From: Streptomyces sp. Tue6028
Lineage (GTDB): Bacteria > Actinomycetota > Actinomycetes > Streptomycetales > Streptomycetaceae
DNA length: 64,000 bases
Reading direction: 5' to 3'
NCBI RefSeq assembly: GCF_002300165.1
Contig: NZ_MLCE01000035.1
Coordinates: 174,271 to 238,270, forward strand
Below are positions 17,364-26,083 of this stretch, piece after piece. The position numbers and the translations under genes were made by a program. Each line of letters opens with the position of its first letter. The first letter of the stretch is position 1. The notes under the pieces were generated by a model, which had not been told where the DNA came from, made no database searches, and was given only the letters and a program-made list of their open reading frames with translations.

Positions 17364-19448
17364 ATGATCGAGACCGGCGCGGACGGTCGCACCTGGCTGC
17401 TCTCGGGGCCGACGAGCAGCTACGCACTGCGGCTCACCGACCTCGACGAACTGCTCCACCTGCACTGGGGCCCGCGGATCTCGCTGGCCGACGCCGAATC
17501 GCTGGCCGCGCTGCCCGCGCCGCCGTACCGGCCCTTCGAGTCGCTGCTCGACGGCCGTGAGGAGTACCCCGTCGAGGGCGGGCCCCGCTTCGTGCGCCCC
17601 GCCCTCTCCGTGCGGACCGCGGAACGCCGGGGGACCGAGTGGCGGTTCGAGGGGGTTGGTGAAACGGGTCACGGGCACGGAGACGACGAGCTGGCGCTGC
17701 GCTTCGCGGACTCCGGGCTCCGCATCACGCTGCGCTACCGCATGCGCGGCGACGTCGTCGAACGCTGGGCCGCCCTGGACAACGACGGGCCCGCCGTGGA
17801 GCTGCTGCGCGCCGACTCGGCGACCTGGACGCTGCCCGAGCGCGACGGCTGGCGGCTGTCCCAGCTGCACGGCCGGTGGGCGGCCGAGTCCCGGCTGGTG
17901 CGCTCCCCCCTCACCTACGGGGAGAAGGTCATAGGCAGCCGGCGCGGCCACACCGGGCACCAGCACCTGCCCTGGGTCGCGCTGGACAGCGAGGCCACCG
18001 AGGAGAGCGGCGAGGTGTACGGGTGCGCCCTCGGCTGGTCGGGGTCCTGGCGGATCGCCGTGGCCCAGCTGCCCGACGCCCGGGTGCAGATCACCGGCGG
18101 CGCGGGGTACGACGACTCGGGGCTGCTGCGCCTGGAAGCGGGGGAGTCCTTCACCACCCCGGTCTTCGCCGGGCTCTGGAGCGACGGAGGCTTCGGCGGG
18201 GCGAGCCGGACCTGGCACGCCTACCAGCGGGAGCACGTCGTCCCGGACGCCGGCCGGGACCGCCCGGTGCTCTTCAATTCCTGGGAGGCCACCACCTTCG
18301 ACATCGCCGAGGACCAGCAGATGGCGCTGGCGCGGCGGGCCGCGGAGATGGGTGTCGAGCTGTTCGTGGTCGACGACGGCTGGTTCGGCGCGCGCACCGG
18401 CGACCGGGCCGGGCTCGGCGACTGGACGCCCAACCCGGACCGTTTCCCCGCGGGGCTCAAGCCGCTCGCCGACCATGTCCACGCACTCGGCATGCAGTTC
18501 GGGATCTGGGTCGAACCGGAGATGGTCAATCCGGACAGCGAGCTGTACCGCGCGCACCCGGACTGGGTCCAGTTCCAATACGGGCGAACCAGGACGGAGT
18601 ACCGCAATCAACTCGTACTCAACCTGGCCCGGCGCGACGTCGAGGAGCACCTGTGGGAGCAGCTCGACCGGCTGCTCTCCGGCGCGCCGGTCGACTATGT
18701 GAAGTGGGACTTCAACCGCTGCTTCACGGACGCGGGTTGGCCCGGCGAGTCCTATCCGCAGAAACTGTGGGTCGAGCACGTGCGGGCCCTGTACGCCCTC
18801 CTCGACCGGCTGCGGGCCGCGCACCCCGGTGTCGCCTTCGAGTCCTGCTCCGGCGGTGGCGGCAGGATCGACCTCGGCATCATGGCCCGTACGGACCAGG
18901 TGTGGACCTCGGACAACACCGACCCGCTCGACCGGCTCGCCATCCAGTACGGCATCAGTCAGATCCACCCCGCACGGATCATGGCCGCCTGGGTCACCGA
19001 CAGCCCGAACACCCAGCTCAACGGCCGGGTCAGCTCACTGCGTCTGCGGTTCGTGAGCGCCATGGCCGGAGTCCTCGGCATCGGTGGGGACCTGTCCGCG
19101 TGGAGCGAGGCGGAACTCGCCGAGGCCCGGGAATGGGTCGGCCTCTACAAAGAGATCCGCCCCGTCGTGCAGCGGGGGGACCTCTACCGTCTGCGCCCTC
19201 CGGAGGGAGGTCTGAGCGCCGTGCAGTACGTCCACGACGACGAGACGGTGGTGCTCGCCTGGCTCCAGGCCCAGCGGTACGGCGAGCCGGCGGCTCCGCT
19301 CCGGCTGCGCGGACTCGACCCGACGCAAGCCTACGAGTGCCGTGAAACGGGCGAAATCCATCGAGGTGCGGTGCTGCTGCACCACGGACTGCGGACGGGC
19401 CTGCGAGGAGACCTCGATGCCGCAGTCATCCGGTTACGTCGCATATGA
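17364..19448 (+). CDS. GH36 alpha-galactosidase
   Basis: This 694-residue glycoside hydrolase should release terminal alpha-1,6-galactose from raffinose-type sugars or galactomannan. The catalytic residues are visible: nucleophile D449 in VKWDFNR and acid/base D517 in SDNTDPLDR, with the ligand motif CSGGGGRIDLG between them. The N-terminal beta-sandwich covers about residues 1-290 and the barrel 300-620. There is no signal peptide, so it is probably intracellular. ATG 17364 follows a G-rich site; earlier in-frame codons reach back into the divergent promoter region. It stands alone, divergent from the phosphatase gene. Confidence 0.93.
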   Translation: MIETGADGRTWLLSGPTSSYALRLTDLDELLHLHWGPRISLADAESLAALPAPPYRPFESLLDGREEYPVEGGPRFVRPALSVRTAERRGTEWRFEGVGETGHGHGDDELALRFADSGLRITLRYRMRGDVVERWAALDNDGPAVELLRADSATWTLPERDGWRLSQLHGRWAAESRLVRSPLTYGEKVIGSRRGHTGHQHLPWVALDSEATEESGEVYGCALGWSGSWRIAVAQLPDARVQITGGAGYDDSGLLRLEAGESFTTPVFAGLWSDGGFGGASRTWHAYQREHVVPDAGRDRPVLFNSWEATTFDIAEDQQMALARRAAEMGVELFVVDDGWFGARTGDRAGLGDWTPNPDRFPAGLKPLADHVHALGMQFGIWVEPEMVNPDSELYRAHPDWVQFQYGRTRTEYRNQLVLNLARRDVEEHLWEQLDRLLSGAPVDYVKWDFNRCFTDAGWPGESYPQKLWVEHVRALYALLDRLRAAHPGVAFESCSGGGGRIDLGIMARTDQVWTSDNTDPLDRLAIQYGISQIHPARIMAAWVTDSPNTQLNGRVSSLRLRFVSAMAGVLGIGGDLSAWSEAELAEAREWVGLYKEIRPVVQRGDLYRLRPPEGGLSAVQYVHDDETVVLAWLQAQRYGEPAAPLRLRGLDPTQAYECRETGEIHRGAVLLHHGLRTGLRGDLDAAVIRLRRI

Positions 19449-19677
19449 CCGTTCTGCCGGAATCGGGACCTTCGTTCCAACTGGCCCTGGATTAGGGCGC
19501 CGTGCGGTGGGCCGCGTGAGCAGCGTCATATTCGTGACGATGCGTCGCGGCCCGCTTTTCGCAACGCGCCCGTATCCACGGGCTGGTTGAGCGGGAGAAA
19601 AGATCATCTCTTCACGGAGTGTGACGGGCATTTCCGACATGGATCAAGAAAGGTGGGCACGCGAAAAAATCACCTGC
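19449..19677 (+). other. Non-coding stretch before the riboswitch promoter
   Basis: This is the first part of the 465-bp gap between the alpha-galactosidase and the cell-wall hydrolase gene; the promoter and riboswitch follow it. I see no convincing ORF. It contains a small inverted repeat CGTCA-N6-TGACG near 19525-19545 and an AT-richer patch at 19595-19670. No terminator for the upstream gene is obvious. Confidence 0.4.
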
Positions 19678-19707
19678 TTGTGGCTGCGCTCTCGTCTCGC
19701 TTACGTT
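19678..19707 (+). promoter_or_regulatory. Predicted promoter of the riboswitch transcript
   Basis: TTGTGG (19678-19683) and TACGTT (19702-19707) are spaced 18 bp apart. Transcription would begin near 19715, about 20 bp before the conserved riboswitch sequence. Assigned by pattern and position only. Confidence 0.4.
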
Positions 19708-19734
19708 CGCCCTCACTCCGGACGGACGCCCAAT

Positions 19735-19905
19735 CCTGCCGCCGGCCGGAATCCGCACACAGACCCGCACACGGCAGGAGCGGGGGACCCAAGGTTCCAT
19801 GCCTGTTCCGGGGTCTCCGGAACGGCTCGGGGTACAGCCACGCCGACGCGTGGCCGGGCATCTCCAGCCCGCACCCGACAGCTCACCTCGCAGGCGCCGG
19901 AGAGG
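19735..19905 (+). ncRNA. c-di-AMP riboswitch (ydaO-yuaA class)
   Basis: The long 5' leader carries the conserved blocks of this class: CGGGGGACCCAAGGTTCC (19781-19798), CGGGGT, GGGCATCTCCAGCCCG and CACCCGACAGCTCACCTCG ending in CAGGCGCCGG just before the GGAGAGGAA ribosome-binding site. A variable hairpin (GCCACGCCGACGCGTGGC) lies in the expected place. In Streptomyces this class precedes cell-wall lytic enzymes and shuts them off when c-di-AMP is high, linking muralytic activity to osmotic state. Exact ends are approximate. Confidence 0.85.
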
Positions 19906-19913
19906 AACTCGTC

Positions 19914-20801
19914 ATGCCCGCGAAGGGTAAGCACCGCCGTCCCAAGTCCCCCCGCTTCGCCCGCTCGATCGCCGTCGCCGGAACCGGTGGCGCCGCACTC
20001 GCGCTGCCCCTGCTGGGTGCCACGGGCGCCCATGCCGCGACCCCCGCCGCCGCCGTCGCGCAGAAGGCGGGCAAGGTCGTGACCGCCGCTCCCGTCGCGG
20101 CGGAGAAGGTCGCCGGGACCAAGACCTACCGCGTCAAGGCCGGCGACTATCTCTCGAAGATCGCCGCCGAGCAGAGCGTCCGCGGTGGCTGGAAGAAGCT
20201 GTACTCCGACAACCGCTCGGCCATCGGCGGCGACCCGGCGCTGGTCCACCCGGGTCTGAAGCTGACGATCGGCGCGAAGGCCGTGTCCGGTGGCGCCACC
20301 CAGTCGTCCGCCCCGGCCGCGAAGACCGAGAGCGCCCCGGCCGCGAAGGCCGACAACGCCCCCGCGCCCCAGGTCGCCGCGAAGAGCTCCTCCGGCTACA
20401 CGCTGCCGGTCGCGGGCGGCAGCGTCGGCACCTCCTACAAGGTGGCGGGCAGCATGTGGTCCAGCGGTTACCACACCGGCGTGGACTTCGTGGTCCCGAC
20501 CGGCACCACCATCAAGTCCATCGCCGCCGGAACCGTCGTCTCCGCCGGCTGGGGCGGCGCCTACGGCAACCAGGTCGTCATCCAGCACGCCGACGGCAAG
20601 TACTCCCAGTACGCCCACATGTCGGCCCTGTCCGTGTCGGCGGGCCAGACCGTGACCCCCGGCCAGCAGATCGGCCTCTCCGGCGCGACGGGCAACGTCA
20701 CCGGACCGCACCTGCACTTCGAGATCCGTACCACGCCGAACTACGGCTCGGACGTGGACCCGGTCGCCTACCTGCGCTCGCACGGTGTCGCCGTCGGCTG
20801 A
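19914..20801 (+). CDS. Secreted LysM and M23 peptidase domain cell-wall hydrolase
   Basis: This 295-residue exported protein has a signal peptide with a basic start and hydrophobic core (residues about 1-41, ending AHAA), a LysM wall-binding domain (about 71-120, KTYRVKAGDYLSKIA), an Ala/Lys/Pro-rich linker (125-158) and an M23 LytM-type endopeptidase domain (160-290). Zinc ligands are H187 and D191 (HTGVD) and H268 (HLHF), with H235 (YAHM) catalytic. It should cut peptide cross-links in peptidoglycan. ATG 19914 follows GGAGAGGAA. The c-di-AMP riboswitch in its leader implies control of muralytic activity. Confidence 0.95.
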   Translation: MPAKGKHRRPKSPRFARSIAVAGTGGAALALPLLGATGAHAATPAAAVAQKAGKVVTAAPVAAEKVAGTKTYRVKAGDYLSKIAAEQSVRGGWKKLYSDNRSAIGGDPALVHPGLKLTIGAKAVSGGATQSSAPAAKTESAPAAKADNAPAPQVAAKSSSGYTLPVAGGSVGTSYKVAGSMWSSGYHTGVDFVVPTGTTIKSIAAGTVVSAGWGGAYGNQVVIQHADGKYSQYAHMSALSVSAGQTVTPGQQIGLSGATGNVTGPHLHFEIRTTPNYGSDVDPVAYLRSHGVAVG

Positions 20802-20840
20802 CACCTCCCGCAGTCCCCGGCGCCCGCCGCTTCCTGCCGC

Positions 20841-20880
20841 GGACGCCGGGTCCCGCTCCTGACGGCGGGACCCGACGTCC
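20841..20880. terminator. Hairpin terminator 1 after the M23 gene
   Basis: A 15-bp stem with one mismatch (GGACG-C-CGGGTCCCGC against its complement) encloses an 8-nt loop, 39 bp after the stop codon. It is followed by a second hairpin. Confidence 0.7.
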
Positions 20881-20898
20881 ACCAGGCAGGACCGCCTC

Positions 20899-20936
20899 CG
20901 AAGGCCGGACCCCCGATCCCCGGGGGCCGGCCTTCG
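20899..20936. terminator. Hairpin terminator 2 after the M23 gene
   Basis: Arms CGAAGGCCGG and CCGGCCTTCG, with an inner CCCCC-GGGGG stem and a single bulged A. Together with the hairpin at 20841 it gives a double stop. The rest of the 323-bp gap holds only the predicted promoter at 21032-21060. Confidence 0.7.
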
Positions 20937-21031
20937 GTGCGTCGACACGTCAACACGGCGCCACCGGTGCCGGATTGCGGCCCTCCGGGTGCGGACTCGG
21001 TCAACGCTCCTGATCAGGGCCCTATTCCGGA

Positions 21032-21060
21032 TTGACCAATACTTGACGAGTGTCTTATCT
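21032..21060 (+). promoter_or_regulatory. Predicted promoter of the SGNH hydrolase gene
   Basis: TTGACC (21032-21037) and TTATCT (21055-21060) are 17 bp apart in a locally AT-rich stretch. A second TTGACG lies at 21043. Pattern-based only. Confidence 0.45.
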
Positions 21061-21124
21061 CACCATCCGTCAACCCTTCCTTACGGTCGCGTAGCTCACA
21101 TCGAAAGGTGAATCATGGTCCGAC

Positions 21125-21943
21125 GTGGCAGACGATTCGAAGAGTGACAACAGATCAGTGATCGGGTCGTACGTGGCGGTGGGGGACAGCTTCACCGAGG
21201 GCGTCGGCGACCCCGGTCCGGACGGGGCCTTCGTGGGCTGGGCCGACCGCTTCGCGGTGCTCCTCGCGGACCGGCGCGCCGAGGGCGACTTCAACTACAC
21301 CAATCTCGCCGTGCGCGGGAAACTGCTCGACCAGATCGTCGCGGACCAGCTCGGGCGCGCCAAGGAACTCGCCCCGGACCTGGTCTCCTTCTGCGCGGGC
21401 GGCAACGACATCATCCGGCCCGGCACCGACCCCGACGAGGTCGCGGAGCGCTTCGAGCGTGCGATCGCCGACCTCACCTCCGCCGTCGGAACCGTCATGG
21501 TGACCACCGGCTTCGACACCCGTGGCGTGCCGGTGCTCAAGCACCTGCGCGGCAAGATCGCCACGTACAACGGACACGTGCGTGCCATCGCGGACCGCTA
21601 CGGCTGCCCCGTGCTCGACCTCTGGTCCCTCAAGACGGTTCAGGACCGCCGTGCCTGGGACGGCGACCGGCTGCACCTCTCGCCCGAGGGGCACACCCGG
21701 GTGGCGCTCCGCGCCGGTCAGGTCCTCGGTCTCGACGTGCCGGCCGACCCGGACCAGCCCTGGCCGCCGCTGCCGCCCCGCGGCACGCTCGAAGTGCGGC
21801 GCGACGACATCCACTGGGCACGCGAGTACCTGGTCCCGTGGATCGGGCGCCGGCTGCGCGGCGAGTCGTCGGGAGACCATGTGGCCGCCAAGGGCGCCCT
21901 CTCCCCGGACGACATCAAGATGCGCATAGAGGCGGTCGCCTGA
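21125..21943 (+). CDS. SGNH/GDSL-family hydrolase
   Basis: This 272-residue esterase/lipase-like hydrolase has the GDS nucleophile block YVAVGDSFTEGVGD (about residues 16-29), the glycine and asparagine blocks (AVRGKLLDQ and CAGGNDII), and the C-terminal D-x-x-H of WDGDRLHLSPEGH. No signal peptide is seen, so it probably acts in the cytoplasm; the substrate is unknown. GTG 21125 is the first in-frame start. An ATG at 21115 with a better upstream AAGG belongs to another frame and opens only a 10-codon ORF overlapping this start, so the true start context is unsettled. Confidence 0.88.
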   Translation: MADDSKSDNRSVIGSYVAVGDSFTEGVGDPGPDGAFVGWADRFAVLLADRRAEGDFNYTNLAVRGKLLDQIVADQLGRAKELAPDLVSFCAGGNDIIRPGTDPDEVAERFERAIADLTSAVGTVMVTTGFDTRGVPVLKHLRGKIATYNGHVRAIADRYGCPVLDLWSLKTVQDRRAWDGDRLHLSPEGHTRVALRAGQVLGLDVPADPDQPWPPLPPRGTLEVRRDDIHWAREYLVPWIGRRLRGESSGDHVAAKGALSPDDIKMRIEAVA

Positions 21944-22092
21944 GCGGCGCCGACGCCGGCGGGCTCCCCCGCGGGCGGCTCGACCAGTGAGGTGACAGCG
22001 CGGGAGTGGCGTGGGGCGGAGCGCGGCACGCGGTGCTGGGATGACCGCGAACCGCCCCCCGTCCCGAGGGGCGGGGCCCGAAGGAGACCTCC

Positions 22093-22836
22093 ATGCCCGC
22101 CCGTCGCGTGTCCACCGCACTCGCCGTGACCCTCCTCGCCCTCGCCCTCCCGCAGGCCGCCGCGGCCCCCGCCCTCGCGCTGGAGGCCCGCCCCGGAGCC
22201 GCCGCCGAGTCCACCCCGTCCACGGTCACCGTCACCGGACAGGGCAGCGCCACCGCCGCACCGGACGTCGCCGTCCTCGGTGTGGGCGTCGCGGCCACCG
22301 CGAGGACGGCGAAGGAGGCGCTCGCCGCACAGACCAGCGCGTCGAACGCCCTGCTCACCGCCGTGCGCGCCCAAGGCGTGGCGGAACGGGACATCCGCAC
22401 CGAGAGCCTCTCGCTGTCGCCGGTCCACGAGATCCACGACGGGACCTCCGAGTCGACCGGCTACGAGGCGGCGCAGTCGTTCTCGGTGAAGGTCCGGGAC
22501 ATCGCCGCCACGGGCAGGGTCCTCCAGGCGGTCACGGACGCGACCGGCGACGCGGGCCGCATCCAGTCCGTCGTCTTCGACGTGGCCGACCCCGGCCCGC
22601 TGCACACCGCCGCCCGCGAGGCCGCGTACGAGGACGCGCACGAGAAGGCACTCCAGTACGCGCGCCTCGGCGGCCACCGGCTCGGCCGCCTGGTGTCCCT
22701 CACCGAGGACGGCGGCGGCGAGTCCCGTCCGGTACCGATCGCGGCGGCGGCCTTCGGCCAGGGCGGGACGGTGCCGGTCGCGCCCGGGGAGATCCGGGAC
22801 ACGATCACGGTCACGGCGGTGTACGAACTCGGCTGA
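22093..22836 (+). CDS. Secreted SIMPL (DUF541) domain protein
   Basis: This 247-residue exported protein has a signal peptide (residues about 1-30, hydrophobic core TALAVTLLALALPQAAAAP) followed by one SIMPL/DUF541 domain (STVTVTGQGSATAAPDVAVL to the C-terminal TVTAVYELG). The family is periplasmic or extracellular and has been linked to stress and signalling-complex assembly, but no enzymatic activity is known. ATG 22093 follows an AAGGAGA site. It is convergent with the TetR gene and has no obvious operon partner. Confidence 0.88.
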   Translation: MPARRVSTALAVTLLALALPQAAAAPALALEARPGAAAESTPSTVTVTGQGSATAAPDVAVLGVGVAATARTAKEALAAQTSASNALLTAVRAQGVAERDIRTESLSLSPVHEIHDGTSESTGYEAAQSFSVKVRDIAATGRVLQAVTDATGDAGRIQSVVFDVADPGPLHTAAREAAYEDAHEKALQYARLGGHRLGRLVSLTEDGGGESRPVPIAAAAFGQGGTVPVAPGEIRDTITVTAVYELG

Positions 22837-22958
22837 GCCGGCGCCGAGGACCGCTCGGCCCGGACCGCTCCGACAAGGACGCCGTGGCCGGCGCGCTCAG
22901 GGCGCGTCGTGCGCCCAGGGGGGCGCGGACCCGCGACCCCTCCCGAAGGGGGCGGGAC

Positions 22959-23579
22959 TCACCGCACCGCTGCCACCAACGCGGCCCGCTCCAGGCCGAG
23001 TTCGCGAGCCAGGGCCTCGTCCACCCACTCATGGGTGCGCGCCCGTGACACCGCGCCCGCGTACGCCGTCATCTGCACGGCCAGACCGTCCAGCAGCGCG
23101 GTGAGCCGCAGGGCCGCGCCGGTCGGGTCCGGGCAGTGGAACTCGCCCGCGGCCACGCCCTCCGCGATCACCTCGGTGAGCGCCGCCTTCCACTGCTTGT
23201 CGAGGTCACGCGTGACCTCCCGCAGCGCGGGCTCGCGCAGCGCGGCGGCCCAGCCCTCGATCCACAGCCGCCAGCCCTTGGCCTGCCCGGTCGGCGCGTA
23301 CCAGCGCACCGCGGTCCGCAGCCGGCGCAGCGCGGTGGTGCGCCGGCCCAGCAGTTTGCGCAGATGGGCGAGGTCGTCCTCGGCCGCGTAGGTGAAGGCC
23401 GCGGCGACCAGCTTCTCCTTCGTCGAGAAGTGGTACAGCACCAGCGCGTTGCTCACCCCGAGCGCCGAGGCCACATCGGCGATCCGCACCGCCGCCACAC
23501 CCCGCGCCTCGATCTGCTCGACGGCGGCCCGCAGCAACTCCTCGCGCCGCTCCGCCACGCTCAACCGCACTCTCGCCAC
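22959..23579 (-). CDS. TetR-family transcriptional regulator
   Basis: This 206-residue repressor has an N-terminal helix-turn-helix (about residues 8-55; VRIADVASALGVSNALVLYHFSTKEKL) and a helical ligand-binding region that ends in a BetI-like C-terminus. It is divergent from the APC permease gene, with a 26-bp palindrome between them at 23799-23824. Similar sites flank the promoter of the catabolic operon at 32479-32508, so this is the most likely regulator of both units; that link is inferred. Start is GTG 23579 with a weak ribosome-binding site. Confidence 0.9.
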   Translation of the reverse strand: MARVRLSVAERREELLRAAVEQIEARGVAAVRIADVASALGVSNALVLYHFSTKEKLVAAAFTYAAEDDLAHLRKLLGRRTTALRRLRTAVRWYAPTGQAKGWRLWIEGWAAALREPALREVTRDLDKQWKAALTEVIAEGVAAGEFHCPDPTGAALRLTALLDGLAVQMTAYAGAVSRARTHEWVDEALARELGLERAALVAAVR

Positions 23580-23623
23580 GCCGCAACCCTAGTCCCTCGC
23601 CCCCGGTGATGCGGGCGCAGGGC

Positions 23624-23667
23624 GGCATTGCGGGGCCCCTTCAGTGGCATCGCGGGGCCCCTTCAGG
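23624..23667. repeat. Tandem 22-bp repeat, two copies
   Basis: Two adjacent near-identical units, GGCATTGCGGGGCCCCTTCAGT and its neighbour, each contain the palindrome GGGGCCCC. They lie in the 306-bp gap between the TetR and permease genes. Function is unknown; a hairpin near the TetR promoter is possible. Confidence 0.75.
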
Positions 23668-23761
23668 ACTACGAACGCGACATCCGCGGCGGGGCGTCCG
23701 CCCGCCCCGGCGCCCGCACCACGGGCCCGTGGGCCCGCCCGGCGGGCCGATGTCGGACCCC

Positions 23762-23824
23762 TTGACACCGTCGCGCGGCGGGGACCACAGTACGGCAACT
23801 ACTGACTGTCCATTCAGTCAGTAG
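23762..23824 (+). promoter_or_regulatory. Permease promoter region with a 26-bp palindromic operator
   Basis: The palindrome at 23799-23824 has perfect 10-bp arms (CTACTGACTG and CAGTCAGTAG) around TCCATT and contains TACTGA-N8-TCAGTC. A TTGACA box at 23762-23767 lies upstream with only a weak -10 (CACAGT, 18 bp spacing). An operator just after the start region is a normal place for a TetR repressor. Related sites are at 32462-32482 and 32511-32530. Confidence 0.7.
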
Positions 23825-23885
23825 GCGTGTGTCAAGGCGATGTGTGACCCGTCCGTACGTCCCCGTAGCGCCGCAGGAGTCCACC

Positions 23886-25439
23886 GTGACCCAAGCACCG
23901 AGCACCCCGATGCCCCGGCCCGAACCCGACCTGCCCGACCTCTCCGAGGGCTGGGGCGAACAGCGTTCCCGACTACGCAAGGACCTGCGCCGACTCGACG
24001 TGCTGTTCTTCCTCATCTGCACCCTCGTCGGCCTCGACACGATCGGCTCGGTCGCCGCCCAGGGGCCGGAGGGCCTGACCTGGATGGCGATCCTCGCGCC
24101 GGCCTTCTTCCTTCCGTACGGCCTGCTCGTCGCCGAACTCGGCTCCGCCTTCCCGGTGCAGGGCGGCCCGTACGTCTGGACGCGCCTCGCCTTCGGACGG
24201 CTGGCGGCCGGCGTCAACCAGCTCCTGTACTGGATCTCCAACCCCGTATGGGTCGGCGGCAGTCTGTGCATCATCGCGCTGACGACCTGGGAGGAGTTCT
24301 TCACCCCGCTGCCCGGGCTCTGGAAGTACGCGGCCGGGATGCTGTTCATCTGGGGCGGCGCCCTCGCGGTCGTCCAGTCGGTGCGGATCGGCAAGTGGGT
24401 GCCGATCGCCGGAGCCGTGGCCCGCATCGTCCTGCTCGGCTTCTTCCTCGTCTCCGTCGCGGTGTACGCGGTCCGGCACGGCGTCCACGCCCTGCCCGCC
24501 GGTGACTTCACCCCCACGTACACCGGATTCGTCGCCCTCGTGCCCGTCCTGATCTTCAACTACGTCGGCTTCGAACTGCCCAGCTCGGCGGCCGAGGAGA
24601 TGCGGAACCCGCGGCGCGACATACCGCTGTCCATCCTGCGCTCCGGGCTGGCCGCGCTGCTGCTCTACGGCGGTCCCATCCTCGGCATCCTCTTCGTCCT
24701 GCCGGGCGAACGGATCGGCAGCCTCGGCGGGTTCATCGACGCCTGCAAGGCCGTGTTCACCGTCTACGGAGGCTCGATCGCCGCGGACGGCACCGTCACG
24801 CTGACCGGGGCCGGTGCGGTCTTCGGCGGCGTCGCGGCGGCAGGACTCGTCGTCGGTCTGCTCACGTCCGGCGTCACCTGGGCCATGGGCGCCCACCGGG
24901 CGCAGGCGGTGGCCTGCGCGGACGGCGCGGGACCGGCCTGGCTCGGACACATCTCGGAGAAGCACGGCACACCGGTCCGGGTGAACCTGCTCTCCGCCGT
25001 CCTCGCCTCGGTCCTCTTCGTGGTCGCCCTCGACCTCACGGGCGGCGACGGCGAGAAGTACTTCGCGGCGGGCCTCGGCCTCACCATCTGCACGACGTTC
25101 ATCTCGTACGTGATCACCTTCCCGAGCCTCGCCGTGCTGCGCCGCAAGTACCCCTCGGTTCCCCGGCCGTACTCGGTGCCGGGCGGGCTGTTCGGCGCCC
25201 GGCTGGTCAGCGCGCTGGCCACCGTGTTCGTGGCCTTCACGGTGGTGGTGCTCGTCTGGCCCGGCTTCGGTGTCGGCTGGTTCGGCACGGCGGGCAGTGC
25301 CGCGGACTCGCTCCCCGAGTCGTTCGCGGGGCAGCGGCTGCAGTACACGCTCAGCCAGGTGGTGCCGCTCGTGCTGTTCGTGGCCATCGGGCTCGCCTGC
25401 TACGCGGCGGGCGCGCGGACCCGGCGGGAGAAGGGCTAG
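23886..25439 (+). CDS. APC-family amino acid permease
   Basis: This 517-residue membrane transporter of the amino acid-polyamine-cation superfamily has a hydrophilic N-terminus of about 38 residues and about 12 hydrophobic helices. The first helix carries the substrate-site pattern CTLVGLDTIGSVAAQGPEG, and VQGGPYVWTRLAFGR is the usual loop after helix 2-3. GTG 23886 sits 6 nt after AGGAG. The palindromic operator upstream is shared in type with the divergent catabolic operon, so it likely imports that pathway's substrate, perhaps an amino acid or amine. The exact substrate is unknown. Confidence 0.9.
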   Translation: MTQAPSTPMPRPEPDLPDLSEGWGEQRSRLRKDLRRLDVLFFLICTLVGLDTIGSVAAQGPEGLTWMAILAPAFFLPYGLLVAELGSAFPVQGGPYVWTRLAFGRLAAGVNQLLYWISNPVWVGGSLCIIALTTWEEFFTPLPGLWKYAAGMLFIWGGALAVVQSVRIGKWVPIAGAVARIVLLGFFLVSVAVYAVRHGVHALPAGDFTPTYTGFVALVPVLIFNYVGFELPSSAAEEMRNPRRDIPLSILRSGLAALLLYGGPILGILFVLPGERIGSLGGFIDACKAVFTVYGGSIAADGTVTLTGAGAVFGGVAAAGLVVGLLTSGVTWAMGAHRAQAVACADGAGPAWLGHISEKHGTPVRVNLLSAVLASVLFVVALDLTGGDGEKYFAAGLGLTICTTFISYVITFPSLAVLRRKYPSVPRPYSVPGGLFGARLVSALATVFVAFTVVVLVWPGFGVGWFGTAGSAADSLPESFAGQRLQYTLSQVVPLVLFVAIGLACYAAGARTRREKG

Positions 25440-25491
25440 GGGGTCGCCGGAACCGGCCGACCGGGGCGGGACCGGCCGGTGCGCGTCGGGC

Positions 25492-25559
25492 GAGCCGCCG
25501 GAACCGACCGAACCCGGCCCGAACCCGGTCCGGCCCGGTCCGGCCGGTTCCGGCGGCTC
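25492..25559. terminator. Bidirectional terminator between convergent genes
   Basis: Perfect 15-bp arms (GAGCCGCCGGAACCG and its complement, 25492-25506 and 25545-25559) enclose a C/G-rich loop of 38 nt. They serve both the permease gene and the NTF2-like gene. Confidence 0.7.
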
Positions 25560-25566
25560 CGCGTGA

Positions 25567-25986
25567 TCAGTCGACGAACTGGTAGTCGGCCTTGATACGG
25601 CCGTCCTCGCCGAGGACGAGGAACTCCAGGCCGCCGCCCGTCGCCCGGTTCTCACCCCGGTCGAAGGACTCCCAGCGGAACGTGACGACGTCCCGGAGCA
25701 CGCGGGCGGGCTCCTGGATCCTGAAGAGGTACGTCCCCGGGGCCACGAACTCCTCGTACGCGCGGGTCACGCGCGCGTGCAGTTCCTCGTGGCCGCGGGC
25801 CTCCAGGACGGCGGTGCCGAAGCCCAGGGCCACCGCCCGGTCGTGCATCTCCTGCGGAGGGCGGAGGACGTGCAGGCCGTCCTCCGCCCACAGGTCGTGG
25901 ACGGTCTTGCGGCGGATCTCGGGGTCGGGCTCGTTCCAGACGCCGATGTAGCGCTCGATCAGGTCCTGCGCGTCGAAGGCGGGCAT
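25567..25986 (-). CDS. NTF2-like (SnoaL-type) protein
   Basis: This 139-residue cone-fold protein has the typical N-terminal helix pattern (FDAQDLIERYIGVWNEPDPEIRR) and later beta strands (TFRWESFDRGENRATGGGLEFLVLGEDGRI). Such proteins are small isomerases, hydratases or ligand binders; the reaction here is unknown. It lies 97 bp after the acyl-CoA synthetase gene in the same direction and may be the fifth gene of the catabolic operon, with a hairpin in the gap. ATG 25986 follows GAGGAG. Confidence 0.85.
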   Translation of the reverse strand: MPAFDAQDLIERYIGVWNEPDPEIRRKTVHDLWAEDGLHVLRPPQEMHDRAVALGFGTAVLEARGHEELHARVTRAYEEFVAPGTYLFRIQEPARVLRDVVTFRWESFDRGENRATGGGLEFLVLGEDGRIKADYQFVD

Positions 25987-26010
25987 GATGCTCCTCGTGC
26001 GGGTCGGTGC

Positions 26011-26038
26011 GCCGGCCGCGCTGTCCGTGGCGGCCGGC
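26011..26038. terminator. Hairpin between the CoA synthetase and NTF2-like genes
   Basis: Arms GCCGGCCGC and GCGGCCGGC (9 bp) enclose a 10-nt loop, with no T-run. It may partly terminate the operon or stabilise the upstream transcript. Confidence 0.45.
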
Positions 26039-26083
26039 GGGTTCTCGTGATGTCACCGACTCTGCTCGGGGCCCGCCCCCGCC

